From assembly GCF_031082345.1 (NCBI RefSeq), contig NZ_JAVHLH010000141.1, positions 1 to 7,481 on the forward strand: a stretch of 7,481 nt of DNA. The letters run 5' to 3'. Made by a program: the position numbers and the translations under genes. Under the pieces are notes generated by a model. That model saw nothing but the letters and a program-made list of their open reading frames with translations. It was not told the DNA's origin and did not search any database. Of this stretch, positions 1-4,777 are shown in pieces; position 1 is the stretch's first letter; every line of letters begins with the position of its first letter. Origin of the DNA: Brevundimonas sp. Lineage in GTDB: Bacteria; Pseudomonadota; Alphaproteobacteria; Caulobacterales; Caulobacteraceae.

Positions 1-1611
1 CCGGACGCCGGGTCGGCGACCGGCGGGACGGTCCCAAACGTCGGGGGCCAGCCGCTCCAGCCCGCTCACCGTCAGCCGAAGCTGCAGCGGCGTCCAGAGG
101 CCGTAGCCGGGATAGAAGACCTCCAGCGCCATGGCGTGGACCACGACCGACAGGGCGGCGGCGGGGTCGGCCTGCACCGCGTCGCGCAGGCCCATAGTGC
201 GATGCGCGGTCAGGTCCATGACCAGCCGGTCCGACAGCGGCGCCAGACGGTCGTCGGCGTCCGCCGAAAGGGTGTCGGTCGCTCCCGCGCCTTCCCCTCC
301 GGCTCCGTCTGCTCCGGCGGCGTCCTGTTCGGAGCGGTTCGGGGCGCCTTCGTCCGCGCCGCCCTCCTCCGTCCATGGCGGCGGCTCCTTGGCGATATCC
401 TCCGCCCGGACCAGACCGCGCTCGAAGCGGGCGAGGCCGTCATGGCCGAGCAGGACCATCACCCCGGCGCGCCCCTTGGCTTCCGCCGTGTAGTCGTATT
501 CGGGGCCGAAGGCCTGCAAGGCCGCGTCGATCTGCTCCAGCCGGGCGTCCACCTCGGGCGGCAGCATTTCCGCCGCGTCGGTTTCGGAGACGAGGCGGTC
601 GTACTCCGCCGACAGCGCGGCGATGGCGGCGGCGTCCGCCTCCGACCGCTCGACCGCGACCGGATAGACCCGACCGAAGCCGGACAGGTCCGGGTAGTCG
701 ATGATGACCTCGGCCCATTTCCAGCCCTCGCGCTGGCGGGCCTCGTCGGCCAGCCCGGCCAGCTTGTCGCCGACCAACCGGTCGAGCAGGACCGGGTCCT
801 CCAGCCAGCCGCCGCCATCCTCGGTGAACAGGTCGCGCAGCACCGAACCGCCCGCCGCCTCATAGGCCTCGACGCCGACGAAGCGGGCGCGCCGGTCGCC
901 GACGCTCACCTTGGCCTCGGTCATGGCGCGGCGGATGGCGTAGGCCGGGGTGTGAGGGCCGATCTGGTCCAGCACCTGCCGCTGGCGCTCCCGGTCCTCG
1001 CTGACGCAGAAGGCGGTCAACTGGTCCAGCGCCAGCGTCCCCTCGCGATAGGCCGCCATCAACTCCGGCGCCGCCGCCCCGAGCCGAAGCCGCTGCCGCA
1101 CCACATGGGCCGACACCCCGAACCGGGCGCCGATCTCCTCGGGCCCGTAACCCTTCTCCTCTGCCAATCGCCGGAAGGCCTCGAACTGGTCGGCGGGATG
1201 CATGGCCTCGCGGGTGATGTTCTCGTCCAGGCTGATCTCATGGGCGTCGTTGTCGGCGTCCACGATGACGCGCACCGGATGGGTGCGCTTGATCGCCTTG
1301 CGCTTGGCCAGCAGCCGCAGCGCCTGCCGCCGCCCCTCGCCGATGGTGACGAGGTAGTTTCCGGTCGGGACGCCCTCCCCGTCCCGCTCGATCTCGACCA
1401 CGGGCGGCTGCAACACCCCCTTGGCCCGGATCGACGCCGCCAGCGCCTCGATCCCGGCGTCGCTGTGCTTCACCTTGCGGGCGTTCCTCGGCGACGCCTT
1501 CAGCCGGTTCAGGGGAACCACGACCTCCGCGCCGTGCACGGGCTCCGCAGCGGCCACGGCGGCGGCGTCAGCCGCCGCCGTTTCGAGGGTTTGAGTGGAT
1601 TGAGCAGTCAT
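1..1611 (-). CDS. Large plasmid-type ParB/RepB/Spo0J family protein (partial, C-terminus beyond window)
   Basis: The minus-strand frame opens at ATG 1609-1611 behind a strong ribosome binding site (AAAGGAGG, 1617-1624) and runs without a stop to the left window edge, giving 537 residues. Residues about 30-130 form the ParB N-terminal domain: NARKV at 43-47, GEGRRQA at 91-97 in the place of the ParB GERRxRA nucleotide-binding box, and DENITRE at 129-135. A helix-turn-helix spans about 152-180 (EEIGARFGVSAHVVRQRLRL). The rest matches the large ParB-like proteins of alphaproteobacterial plasmids and integrated elements, with an acidic, Ala/Gly-rich linker at about 410-452 and a conserved-looking block from PLSDRLVMDL (458) onward. 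Such proteins are known to bind DNA and act in partition or element regulation. No parA partner is visible, so a segregation role is inference. The GEGRRQA box lacks one of the paired arginines of canonical ParB, so CTP switching may differ. Confidence 0.9.
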   Translation of the reverse strand, partial: MTAQSTQTLETAAADAAAVAAAEPVHGAEVVVPLNRLKASPRNARKVKHSDAGIEALAASIRAKGVLQPPVVEIERDGEGVPTGNYLVTIGEGRRQALRLLAKRKAIKRTHPVRVIVDADNDAHEISLDENITREAMHPADQFEAFRRLAEEKGYGPEEIGARFGVSAHVVRQRLRLGAAAPELMAAYREGTLALDQLTAFCVSEDRERQRQVLDQIGPHTPAYAIRRAMTEAKVSVGDRRARFVGVEAYEAAGGSVLRDLFTEDGGGWLEDPVLLDRLVGDKLAGLADEARQREGWKWAEVIIDYPDLSGFGRVYPVAVERSEADAAAIAALSAEYDRLVSETDAAEMLPPEVDARLEQIDAALQAFGPEYDYTAEAKGRAGVMVLLGHDGLARFERGLVRAEDIAKEPPPWTEEGGADEGAPNRSEQDAAGADGAGGEGAGATDTLSADADDRLAPLSDRLVMDLTAHRTMGLRDAVQADPAAALSVVVHAMALEVFYPGYGLWTPLQLRLTVSGLERLAPDVWDRPAGRRPGVR

Positions 1612-1692
1612 GTCTGCCTCCTTTGGGCATGGGTTGCAGGCACGCGAACTGCGCGCCTGAAACCCTGCCCGTCGGCGAGACCGGGGTAGCAA

Positions 1693-1830
1693 GGGCCAGG
1701 GCGGATCGGCCGGAGGGGGATCGCCCGACCTGCACAAGCCTGCTGCCTATGATGTTGATGATGGTCTTCGCGGGCGCGGAAGGTCGGGGAGACCGGCCGA
1801 TCCGGCGGCGAAGCCGCTTCACCCTGGCCC
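1693..1830. repeat. Extended imperfect inverted repeat with internal hairpin
   Basis: Three perfect blocks pair in nested order: GGGCCAGGG (1693-1701) with CCCTGGCCC (1822-1830), CGGATCGGCCGG (1702-1713) with CCGGCCGATCCG (1793-1804), and CCCGACCT (1724-1731) with AGGTCGGG (1781-1788). That is 29 exact pairs. The 3' side carries a 17-nt insertion (1805-1821) that itself contains the hairpin GCGGC-GAA-GCCGC, so the fold is a three-way junction. The apical loop (1732-1780) holds a further weak stem around CTTCGCGGGCGCGGAAG. No bases compete for the same pairs, which favours a real RNA or cruciform structure. Confidence 0.75.
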
Positions 1831-1835
1831 GCGCG

Positions 1836-1848
1836 AGGGCGGAGCCCT
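1836..1848. repeat. Short GC-rich hairpin (5-bp stem, 3-nt loop)
   Basis: AGGGC-GGA-GCCCT is a perfect 5-bp stem with a 3-nt loop. It has the same shape as GCGGC-GAA-GCCGC at 1805-1817, 18 bp away. It belongs to the series of stems in the parB-like leader. No run of T follows on either strand, so it does not look like an intrinsic terminator. Confidence 0.5.
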
Positions 1849-1930
1849 TAGCCCTTTTCGAAACGATGACGGTCCCAGGGCGCGGCGTCGGACGGGTGGC
1901 GCGGGGATCCGCCCCGACGCCAACCGCGTC

Positions 1931-1959
1931 TTGACTTGTACGCCACATAGACGTACATA
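1931..1959 (+). promoter_or_regulatory. Promoter of the toxin-antitoxin operon
   Basis: TTGACT (1931-1936) and TACATA (1954-1959) are separated by 17 bp and resemble sigma-70-type -35 and -10 boxes. Transcription would start near 1966, leaving a 5' leader of about 25 nt that includes the AGGAGG ribosome binding site at 1981-1986. The local sequence is clearly less GC-rich than its surroundings. Assignment rests on box match and spacing only. Confidence 0.65.
1937..1957. promoter_or_regulatory. Candidate antitoxin operator palindrome between the -35 and -10 boxes
   Basis: TGTACG (1937-1942) and CGTACA (1952-1957) form a perfect 6-bp inverted repeat with a 9-bp spacer. It fills the gap between the promoter boxes and overlaps the -10. 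Ribbon-helix-helix antitoxins of this family are known to repress their own promoters through palindromes, often conditionally on the toxin ratio. A binder here would also sit across a possible leftward promoter (TTGAAC at 1973-1968 and TATGTG at 1949-1944 on the minus strand) for the parB-like gene. Confidence 0.6.
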
Positions 1960-1991
1960 CTCTTCAAGTTCAAGGAGTACAGGAGGCAGCC

Positions 1992-2300
1992 ATGCTCGCT
2001 TTCAAGGATCAAGTCAGCGCGCTGGATGAACGTAGCACGGAACGGATGAACTTCCGGACCAAGCCGCGCATCAAGCAGACCATTCAACGCGCCGCGGCCC
2101 TGGCCGGCGTGGACGATTCCGTATTCACGATGAACGCCGCCTATGAATCGGCCCTGAACACCATCGAGGCGCATGAGCGCACGGTTCTGGCCCCGCTCGA
2201 CCATGCGGCCTTCTTCGCCGCCATGGATGCGCCCCCGGCTCCCACGGACAAGCTCCGCGCAGCCTTCGCCCGTCATCGTGAGACGGTCGCCAGTCGGTGA
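1992..2300 (+). CDS. DUF1778 (TacA-like) ribbon-helix-helix antitoxin
   Basis: This 102-residue protein is the antitoxin of a type II toxin-antitoxin pair: it should bind and neutralise the adjacent acetyltransferase and repress the operon. Residues about 18-60 (ERMNFRTKPRIKQTI and onward) form the ribbon-helix-helix DNA-binding domain. The C-terminal tail contains FFAAMDAPPAPTDKLRAAF (74-92), the hydrophobic-Asp-Pro-Pro element typical of DUF1778 antitoxins and used to clamp the toxin. The start at 1992 is favoured by AGGAGG five bases upstream; the in-frame ATG at residue 19 lacks such a site and would cut into the DNA-binding strand. Its stop overlaps the toxin start by 4 bp (GTGA, 2297-2300), the usual antitoxin-first order with translational coupling. 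Confidence 0.92.
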   Translation: MLAFKDQVSALDERSTERMNFRTKPRIKQTIQRAAALAGVDDSVFTMNAAYESALNTIEAHERTVLAPLDHAAFFAAMDAPPAPTDKLRAAFARHRETVASR

Positions 2301-2851
2301 GCGACAGCGATGCCGACGCCCTGAATATCATTGAGCCGTTCGATCCTGAAAAACATGATCGGACGGCTTTTTCCTGCGGCATAGATCAGGTCGACAACTT
2401 CTTCAGAAAGACGGCGAACAAGCTGTCCAAGGCCGACAATCTGCGCGTCTGGGTGATGACCGACCCCCGGGGCGCCCTGATCGGCTTCTACGCCACCAAC
2501 GCCCACAGCATCGAATACACCGACCTGCCCGCGAAATACGCACGGACGCGCCCCGGCCATGGCCGGATTCCCGCCGCCTACATCTCGATGATCGGGGTGG
2601 ATCAGGGTTTCCAGGGCAAGGGTTTCGGCGGCGACCTGCTGATCGACTGCCTGCGGCGTCTCGCCCAGGCGAGCGAAACGCTCGGCGTAGCGGTCGTGAT
2701 GCTGGACGTCCTGGATTGCGGCGATCCCGAACAGGTCGGGCGGCGTCTGGCGCTCTACCGGGGCTACGGGTTTGAACCGCTTCCCGCCAACCCCCTGCGT
2801 CTGTTCCTGCCCATGGCTACGGTGAAAGCGTTGATCGCCGAAGCGCCGTAG
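2297..2851 (+). CDS. GNAT-family acetyltransferase toxin (TacT-like)
   Basis: This 184-residue GNAT acetyltransferase fits the TacT/AtaT class of toxins, which use acetyl-CoA to acetylate the amino group of aminoacyl-tRNAs and stop translation. The N-terminal FSCGIDQVDNFF (25-36) is the signature of this toxin group. The acetyl-CoA-binding Q-x-x-G-x-G motif is QGKGFG (106-111), following the beta-strand AAYISMIGVD. Y154 in LYRGYGFEPL corresponds to the catalytic tyrosine of TacT-type toxins, so the enzyme looks intact. The start is a GTG inside the antitoxin stop, with no strong ribosome binding site of its own, implying coupled and limited translation. It was not possible to tell from sequence which aminoacyl-tRNA is the target. 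A non-toxin GNAT is unlikely given the paired DUF1778 gene. Confidence 0.92.
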   Translation: MSDSDADALNIIEPFDPEKHDRTAFSCGIDQVDNFFRKTANKLSKADNLRVWVMTDPRGALIGFYATNAHSIEYTDLPAKYARTRPGHGRIPAAYISMIGVDQGFQGKGFGGDLLIDCLRRLAQASETLGVAVVMLDVLDCGDPEQVGRRLALYRGYGFEPLPANPLRLFLPMATVKALIAEAP

Positions 2852-2962
2852 GGATCGCCGGCGACGCGCAGCGGCGGAACCCGCAAACTTGCGGACGCAA
2901 GGCGTACGGCTGGTCCTGTCGCGATCTTTCGGCTTCGATTCCCGAAACGAACGGAGACCCCG
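2852..2962 (+). promoter_or_regulatory. alpA upstream region with overlapping inverted repeats
   Basis: This 111-bp gap holds two symmetric motifs. CCGCAA-AC-TTGCGG (2881-2894) is a near-continuous palindrome, and its right arm pairs again with CGCAA at 2896-2900, so TTGCG is shared by two overlapping repeats. Further on, TTTCGG (2927-2932) and CCGAAA (2942-2947) form an inverted pair with a 9-bp spacer, just ahead of the GGAG ribosome binding site at 2953-2956. CTTTCGG is also the repeated heptamer of the attachment region. No strong promoter boxes or T-run terminator are evident, so read-through from the toxin gene is possible. Confidence 0.45.
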
Positions 2963-3253
2963 ATGGCCGCGCCCGCCCCGCCCCTGCGTCGAACGATCAA
3001 GAAGCCCGAACTGCGCCAGATGGTGCCGCTGGCCGACAGCACCATCTGGGAGATGGAGCAGCGCGGTCAGTTCCCGAGGCGGTTTCTGCTGACGCCGCGC
3101 TGCGTCGTCTGGGACCTCGCCGAGGTCGAGGCCTGGCTGGCGCTTCGCCGGGCCAAGCCTATCCGCCGGGCACCGCCGCCCGACGTCCGCAAACGGGTCA
3201 GCCGACCGGTCAGAGCCGCGGATCGAAGCGAGGACCGGCCGTTTCCGGGATGA
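2963..3253 (+). CDS. AlpA-family helix-turn-helix regulator
   Basis: This 96-residue protein carries the AlpA DNA-binding fold at residues about 12-62: KKPELRQMVPLADSTIWEME is the helix-turn-helix with the typical 'SxxTIW' turn, QFPRRFLLTPRCVVW forms the wing and DLAEVEAWL is the closing helix. AlpA proteins are known from P4-like phages and genomic islands, where they regulate integrase expression or act as excision factors. The tail (63-96) is Arg/Pro-rich and probably disordered. ATG 2963 is supported by GGAG at 2953-2956. The gene converges on the integrase and its last 44 bp overlap the integrase 3' end. A role in excision control is inferred from family and position; DNA targets may include its own upstream repeats. 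Confidence 0.88.
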   Translation: MAAPAPPLRRTIKKPELRQMVPLADSTIWEMEQRGQFPRRFLLTPRCVVWDLAEVEAWLALRRAKPIRRAPPPDVRKRVSRPVRAADRSEDRPFPG

Positions 3254-4463
3254 CCAGCACGGGCGTGAACGCCCGCCCCGCCTCCCAGGCGTCCACGGCG
3301 TTCGACCACTCCTGGGCCATGTGCCGGCGCTGGGCCTCGAACTCGGCCTTGTTGTAGACGCCGCGCGACGACCGCTCTTCGTGGGCGAGGCATTTCTCAA
3401 TCCAGTCCGAGTTGAAGCCCATCTCGTGCAGTAGCGTCGAGGCAGTCCGCCGCAGGTCGTGGACCGTGAAGGACTCCAGCGGCAGATCCCGCTCCCGGGC
3501 CCGTTCGGCGATCGCCGTGGTCACCCGGTTGAAGGTCGCCCGCGACATCGGCGCGTCGGCGTCGTAGCGCGACGGCAGGATGTAGCGGGAGTTGCCGGCG
3601 CAGGTCTTCAACGCAATCAGGATGTCGAGCATCTGGGTCGAGAGATAGACGTTGTGCGGCCGCGACCGCTTCATCCGCTCCTTGGGGATGGACCAGACGG
3701 CGTTGGCGAAATCCACCTCGTCCCAGACCCCGTCCTGGAGCTCGCTCTTCCGGACCATGCTCAGCAGGATGAACTTCAGGCCCAGACGGATCGTCGGCAA
3801 AGTCGCCACCTCCCCCAGCAGGCTTAGCGCGATCCGGATTTCGGTCGGCGACAGCGATCGGTCGCGCGGCCGGAAGGTGGCGATGGAAGCCGGTCCGACC
3901 CCGTCCGCCGGATTGTCGATCTTCTCGCCGTGCAGGATGGCCCAGGCGTAGATCTGTTTGACGATGTCGCGCACGTGGATGGCCGTCGCCGGCGCGCCCC
4001 GCTCCACGATGGTCTTGCAGTGCGCCCGCAGATCGTCCGGCGTGATCTCGCCCAGAAGCCGATTCTCCCACTGCGGCAGCACTTCGCGGTTGAAGATCGA
4101 CCGCCGCATGTTGCGGGTGCTGTCCGCCATGGGGGCGTGATCCATCCACCGGCGCGCGGCGTGACCGAAGCTGCGCGCCTCCGCCCGCCGCCGCTTGGCT
4201 CGCTGTTTTTCGAGGGCCGGCGAGACGCCTGCGGCGATGCTCCGCTTGGCGTCGAGCACCAGTTCGCGGGCCTTGGCGAGCGACAGGCCGGCCGGGCCGT
4301 AGGCGCCGAAGGTGACCGTCTCGCGCCGCCCGTTGAAGCGATAGTCGTACTTGAAGGAAACGCCGCCTGACGGTGTTACGAGGACGTACAGGCCGTCCCT
4401 GTCGGTCTTTTTGTAAGGCTTTGGTTTTCCGCGCAAATTGCGCAGTTCTGCGTCCGTAAGCAT
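3210..4463 (-). CDS. P4-type tyrosine recombinase (site-specific integrase of the island)
   Basis: This 417-residue protein is an intact tyrosine recombinase of the P4/DUF4102 type that would insert and excise the element at guaA. The N-terminal arm-binding domain spans about 1-95 (DRDGLYVLVTPSGGVSFKYDY, then YRFNGRRETVTFGAYGPAGLSLAKAR). A SAM-like core-binding domain covers about 98-185 and the catalytic domain about 200-385. The catalytic residues are visible: R238 (MVRKSEL), a candidate lysine near K265 (KERMKRSRPHNVYLS), H335 and R338 (HDLRRT), H361 (CLAHEE) and nucleophile Y370 (GVYNK). The length is normal for the family. ATG 4463 has GGAG about ten bases upstream. The gene starts 290 bp from the guaA stop, the usual layout for an integrase next to its attachment site. 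The 3' end overlaps alpA convergently by 44 bp, which could let the two transcripts interfere. Confidence 0.95.
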   Translation of the reverse strand: MLTDAELRNLRGKPKPYKKTDRDGLYVLVTPSGGVSFKYDYRFNGRRETVTFGAYGPAGLSLAKARELVLDAKRSIAAGVSPALEKQRAKRRRAEARSFGHAARRWMDHAPMADSTRNMRRSIFNREVLPQWENRLLGEITPDDLRAHCKTIVERGAPATAIHVRDIVKQIYAWAILHGEKIDNPADGVGPASIATFRPRDRSLSPTEIRIALSLLGEVATLPTIRLGLKFILLSMVRKSELQDGVWDEVDFANAVWSIPKERMKRSRPHNVYLSTQMLDILIALKTCAGNSRYILPSRYDADAPMSRATFNRVTTAIAERARERDLPLESFTVHDLRRTASTLLHEMGFNSDWIEKCLAHEERSSRGVYNKAEFEAQRRHMAQEWSNAVDAWEAGRAFTPVLVIPETAGPRFDPRL

Positions 4464-4477
4464 GCCAAATTCACTCC

Positions 4478-4492
4478 AAAAGACCGTCAGGC
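4478..4492 (+). repeat. Arm-type direct repeat, copy 1
   Basis: AAAAGACCGTCAGGC is identical over 15 bp to the copy at 4549-4563, 71 bp away, in the same orientation. Position just upstream of the integrase start fits an integrase arm-binding site that could also let the integrase repress its own gene. Confidence 0.7.
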
Positions 4493-4493
4493 G

Positions 4494-4510
4494 CTTTCGG
4501 GGTCTTTCGG
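4494..4510 (-). repeat. CCGAAAG tandem (10-bp phased), integrase-proximal
   Basis: On the minus strand this reads CCGAAAG-ACC-CCGAAAG, two identical heptamers exactly 10 bp apart and so on the same helix face. It matches the guaA-proximal tandem at 4729-4745 at 14 of 17 positions in inverted orientation. Phased short sites of this kind are typical of cooperatively binding excisionase-like proteins; the binder is unknown. Confidence 0.6.
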
Positions 4511-4548
4511 AAACTTTTTCCTTTGCAAAGTCAGAGCTTTGGCTCGAA

Positions 4549-4563
4549 AAAAGACCGTCAGGC
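4549..4563 (+). repeat. Arm-type direct repeat, copy 2
   Basis: AAAAGACCGTCAGGC exactly repeats the 4478-4492 copy. It is followed by the small inverted repeat 4561-4574. A partial inverted echo (TGACGGT, 4578-4584) follows. Confidence 0.7.
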
Positions 4564-4617
4564 CGCCGTCGGCCCTATGACGGTATGAATCGGAGTCGCC
4601 GGAAGCAATGGGAGCGG

Positions 4618-4627
4618 GACCGTCAGG
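4618..4627 (+). repeat. Arm-type direct repeat, copy 3 (core only)
   Basis: GACCGTCAGG shares the 10-bp core of the two 15-bp copies, in the same orientation and 65 bp further from the integrase. The flanking A-run and final C are not conserved, so this site may bind more weakly. A weaker echo (GACCGACG) follows at 4630-4637. Confidence 0.55.
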
Positions 4628-4640
4628 AAGACCGACGCAC

Positions 4641-4682
4641 GCCTTCGCTGCCCCTCGAACGATATCGAAAGGCAGCGAAGGC
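4641..4682. repeat. Perfect 12-bp inverted repeat
   Basis: GCCTTCGCTGCC (4641-4652) and GGCAGCGAAGGC (4671-4682) are exact reverse complements around an 18-nt loop. In the guaA direction (minus strand) the downstream arm is followed by GTGCGTCGG, not by T residues, so a standard intrinsic terminator is unlikely, although it could still stop transcription or protect the guaA mRNA end. The alternatives are a protein-binding site of the attachment region or a transfer/processing hairpin. Confidence 0.7.
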
Positions 4683-4728
4683 ATTTATCTTGTAAGTCAG
4701 TGTTTTAGCGCCGGTTTTGAAAGCGCCG

Positions 4729-4745
4729 CCGAAAGGCTCCGAAAG
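4729..4745 (+). repeat. CCGAAAG tandem (10-bp phased), guaA-proximal
   Basis: CCGAAAG-GCT-CCGAAAG on the plus strand, again with 10-bp phasing, directly beside the proposed recombination core and in opposite orientation to the tandem at 4494-4510. Confidence 0.6.
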
Positions 4746-4777
4746 CCCCGGACTATTCCCACTCGATCGTCCCGGGC
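4745..4777. other. Candidate recombination core (attachment site) at the guaA 3' end
   Basis: GCCCCGGAC (4745-4753) and GTCCCGGGC (4769-4777) form an imperfect inverted repeat (8 of 9 paired) around 15 bp holding the last guaA codons and part of its stop. Tyrosine recombinases act at such pairs of inverted core sites flanking the crossover. The 3' end of guaA is a documented integration hotspot for genomic islands. The exact crossover and repeat length cannot be set without the other island end, which is outside the window. Confidence 0.6.

Larger units (their letters stand above)
1612..1930 (-). promoter_or_regulatory. Long structured leader upstream of the parB-like gene
   Basis: No convincing gene lies between the parB-like start and the promoter of the toxin-antitoxin pair. 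Read toward parB (minus strand), the stretch is GC-rich and full of potential stems: a GGGG/CCCC stem at 1903-1915, AGGGC-TCC-GCCCT at 1836-1848, GCGGC-TTC-GCCGC at 1805-1817 and a long imperfect stem joining 1693-1731 with 1781-1830. A transcript from a leftward promoter near 1944-1973 would carry all of this as a 5' leader of over 300 nt. An open frame of 126 codons (1568-1948, minus) crosses the region and runs into parB out of frame. Its Arg/Ser/Pro-rich product resembles no family I recognise, and I treat it as spurious. A leader RNA, a small RNA or a DNA-level site are all possible. Confidence 0.45.
4464..4752. other. Attachment-site and integrase control region
   Basis: This 289-bp non-coding gap between the integrase and guaA is richer in A and T than the flanking genes and unusually dense in repeats, listed separately. 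It also holds small palindromes right before the integrase gene: GGAAA-CTT-TTTCC (4509-4521), CTTTGCAAAG (4521-4530), GAGC-TTTG-GCTC (4534-4545) and GGCCG-CCGT-CGGCC (4561-4574). The layout resembles the arm-site and accessory-protein region of phage-type attachment sites. No intrinsic guaA terminator with a T-run is seen. Open frames here lack family resemblance and are ignored. Confidence 0.7.

Noticed and set aside
136..1689. Plus-strand open frame of 517 codons opposite parB
   Set aside because: It is an antisense shadow of the parB-like gene in GC-rich DNA; its Arg/Gly/Asp-rich product has no domain, while the minus strand carries clear ParB motifs and a strong ribosome binding site.
1568..1948. 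126-codon minus-strand frame running through the parB leader
   Set aside because: It overlaps parB out of frame and its composition follows the structured leader; kept only as leader sequence, although conservation of the peptide in related islands would reopen the question.
2852..2962. Intrinsic terminator after the toxin gene
   Set aside because: The stems present (for example CGCCGGCG at 2856-2863 and 2881-2894) are not followed by a T-run.
2273..3400. Minus-strand open frame of 375 codons opposite the toxin and alpA genes
   Set aside because: It crosses a real toxin gene and alpA antisense, and no recognisable domain is present.
4478..4627. CRISPR array
   Set aside because: There are only three short repeats, one of them partial, and no array-like repeat length or cas genes; integrase arm sites fit better.
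4438..4695. Small plus-strand frame in the attachment region (and its minus-strand counterpart)
   Set aside because: It covers the repeat-rich control region and the integrase start, with no ribosome binding site or family resemblance.
4464..4752. tRNA gene or tRNA-derived attachment site
   Set aside because: P4-type integrases often use tRNA genes, but I see no cloverleaf arms or CCA-proximal T-arm here; the guaA end explains the location.
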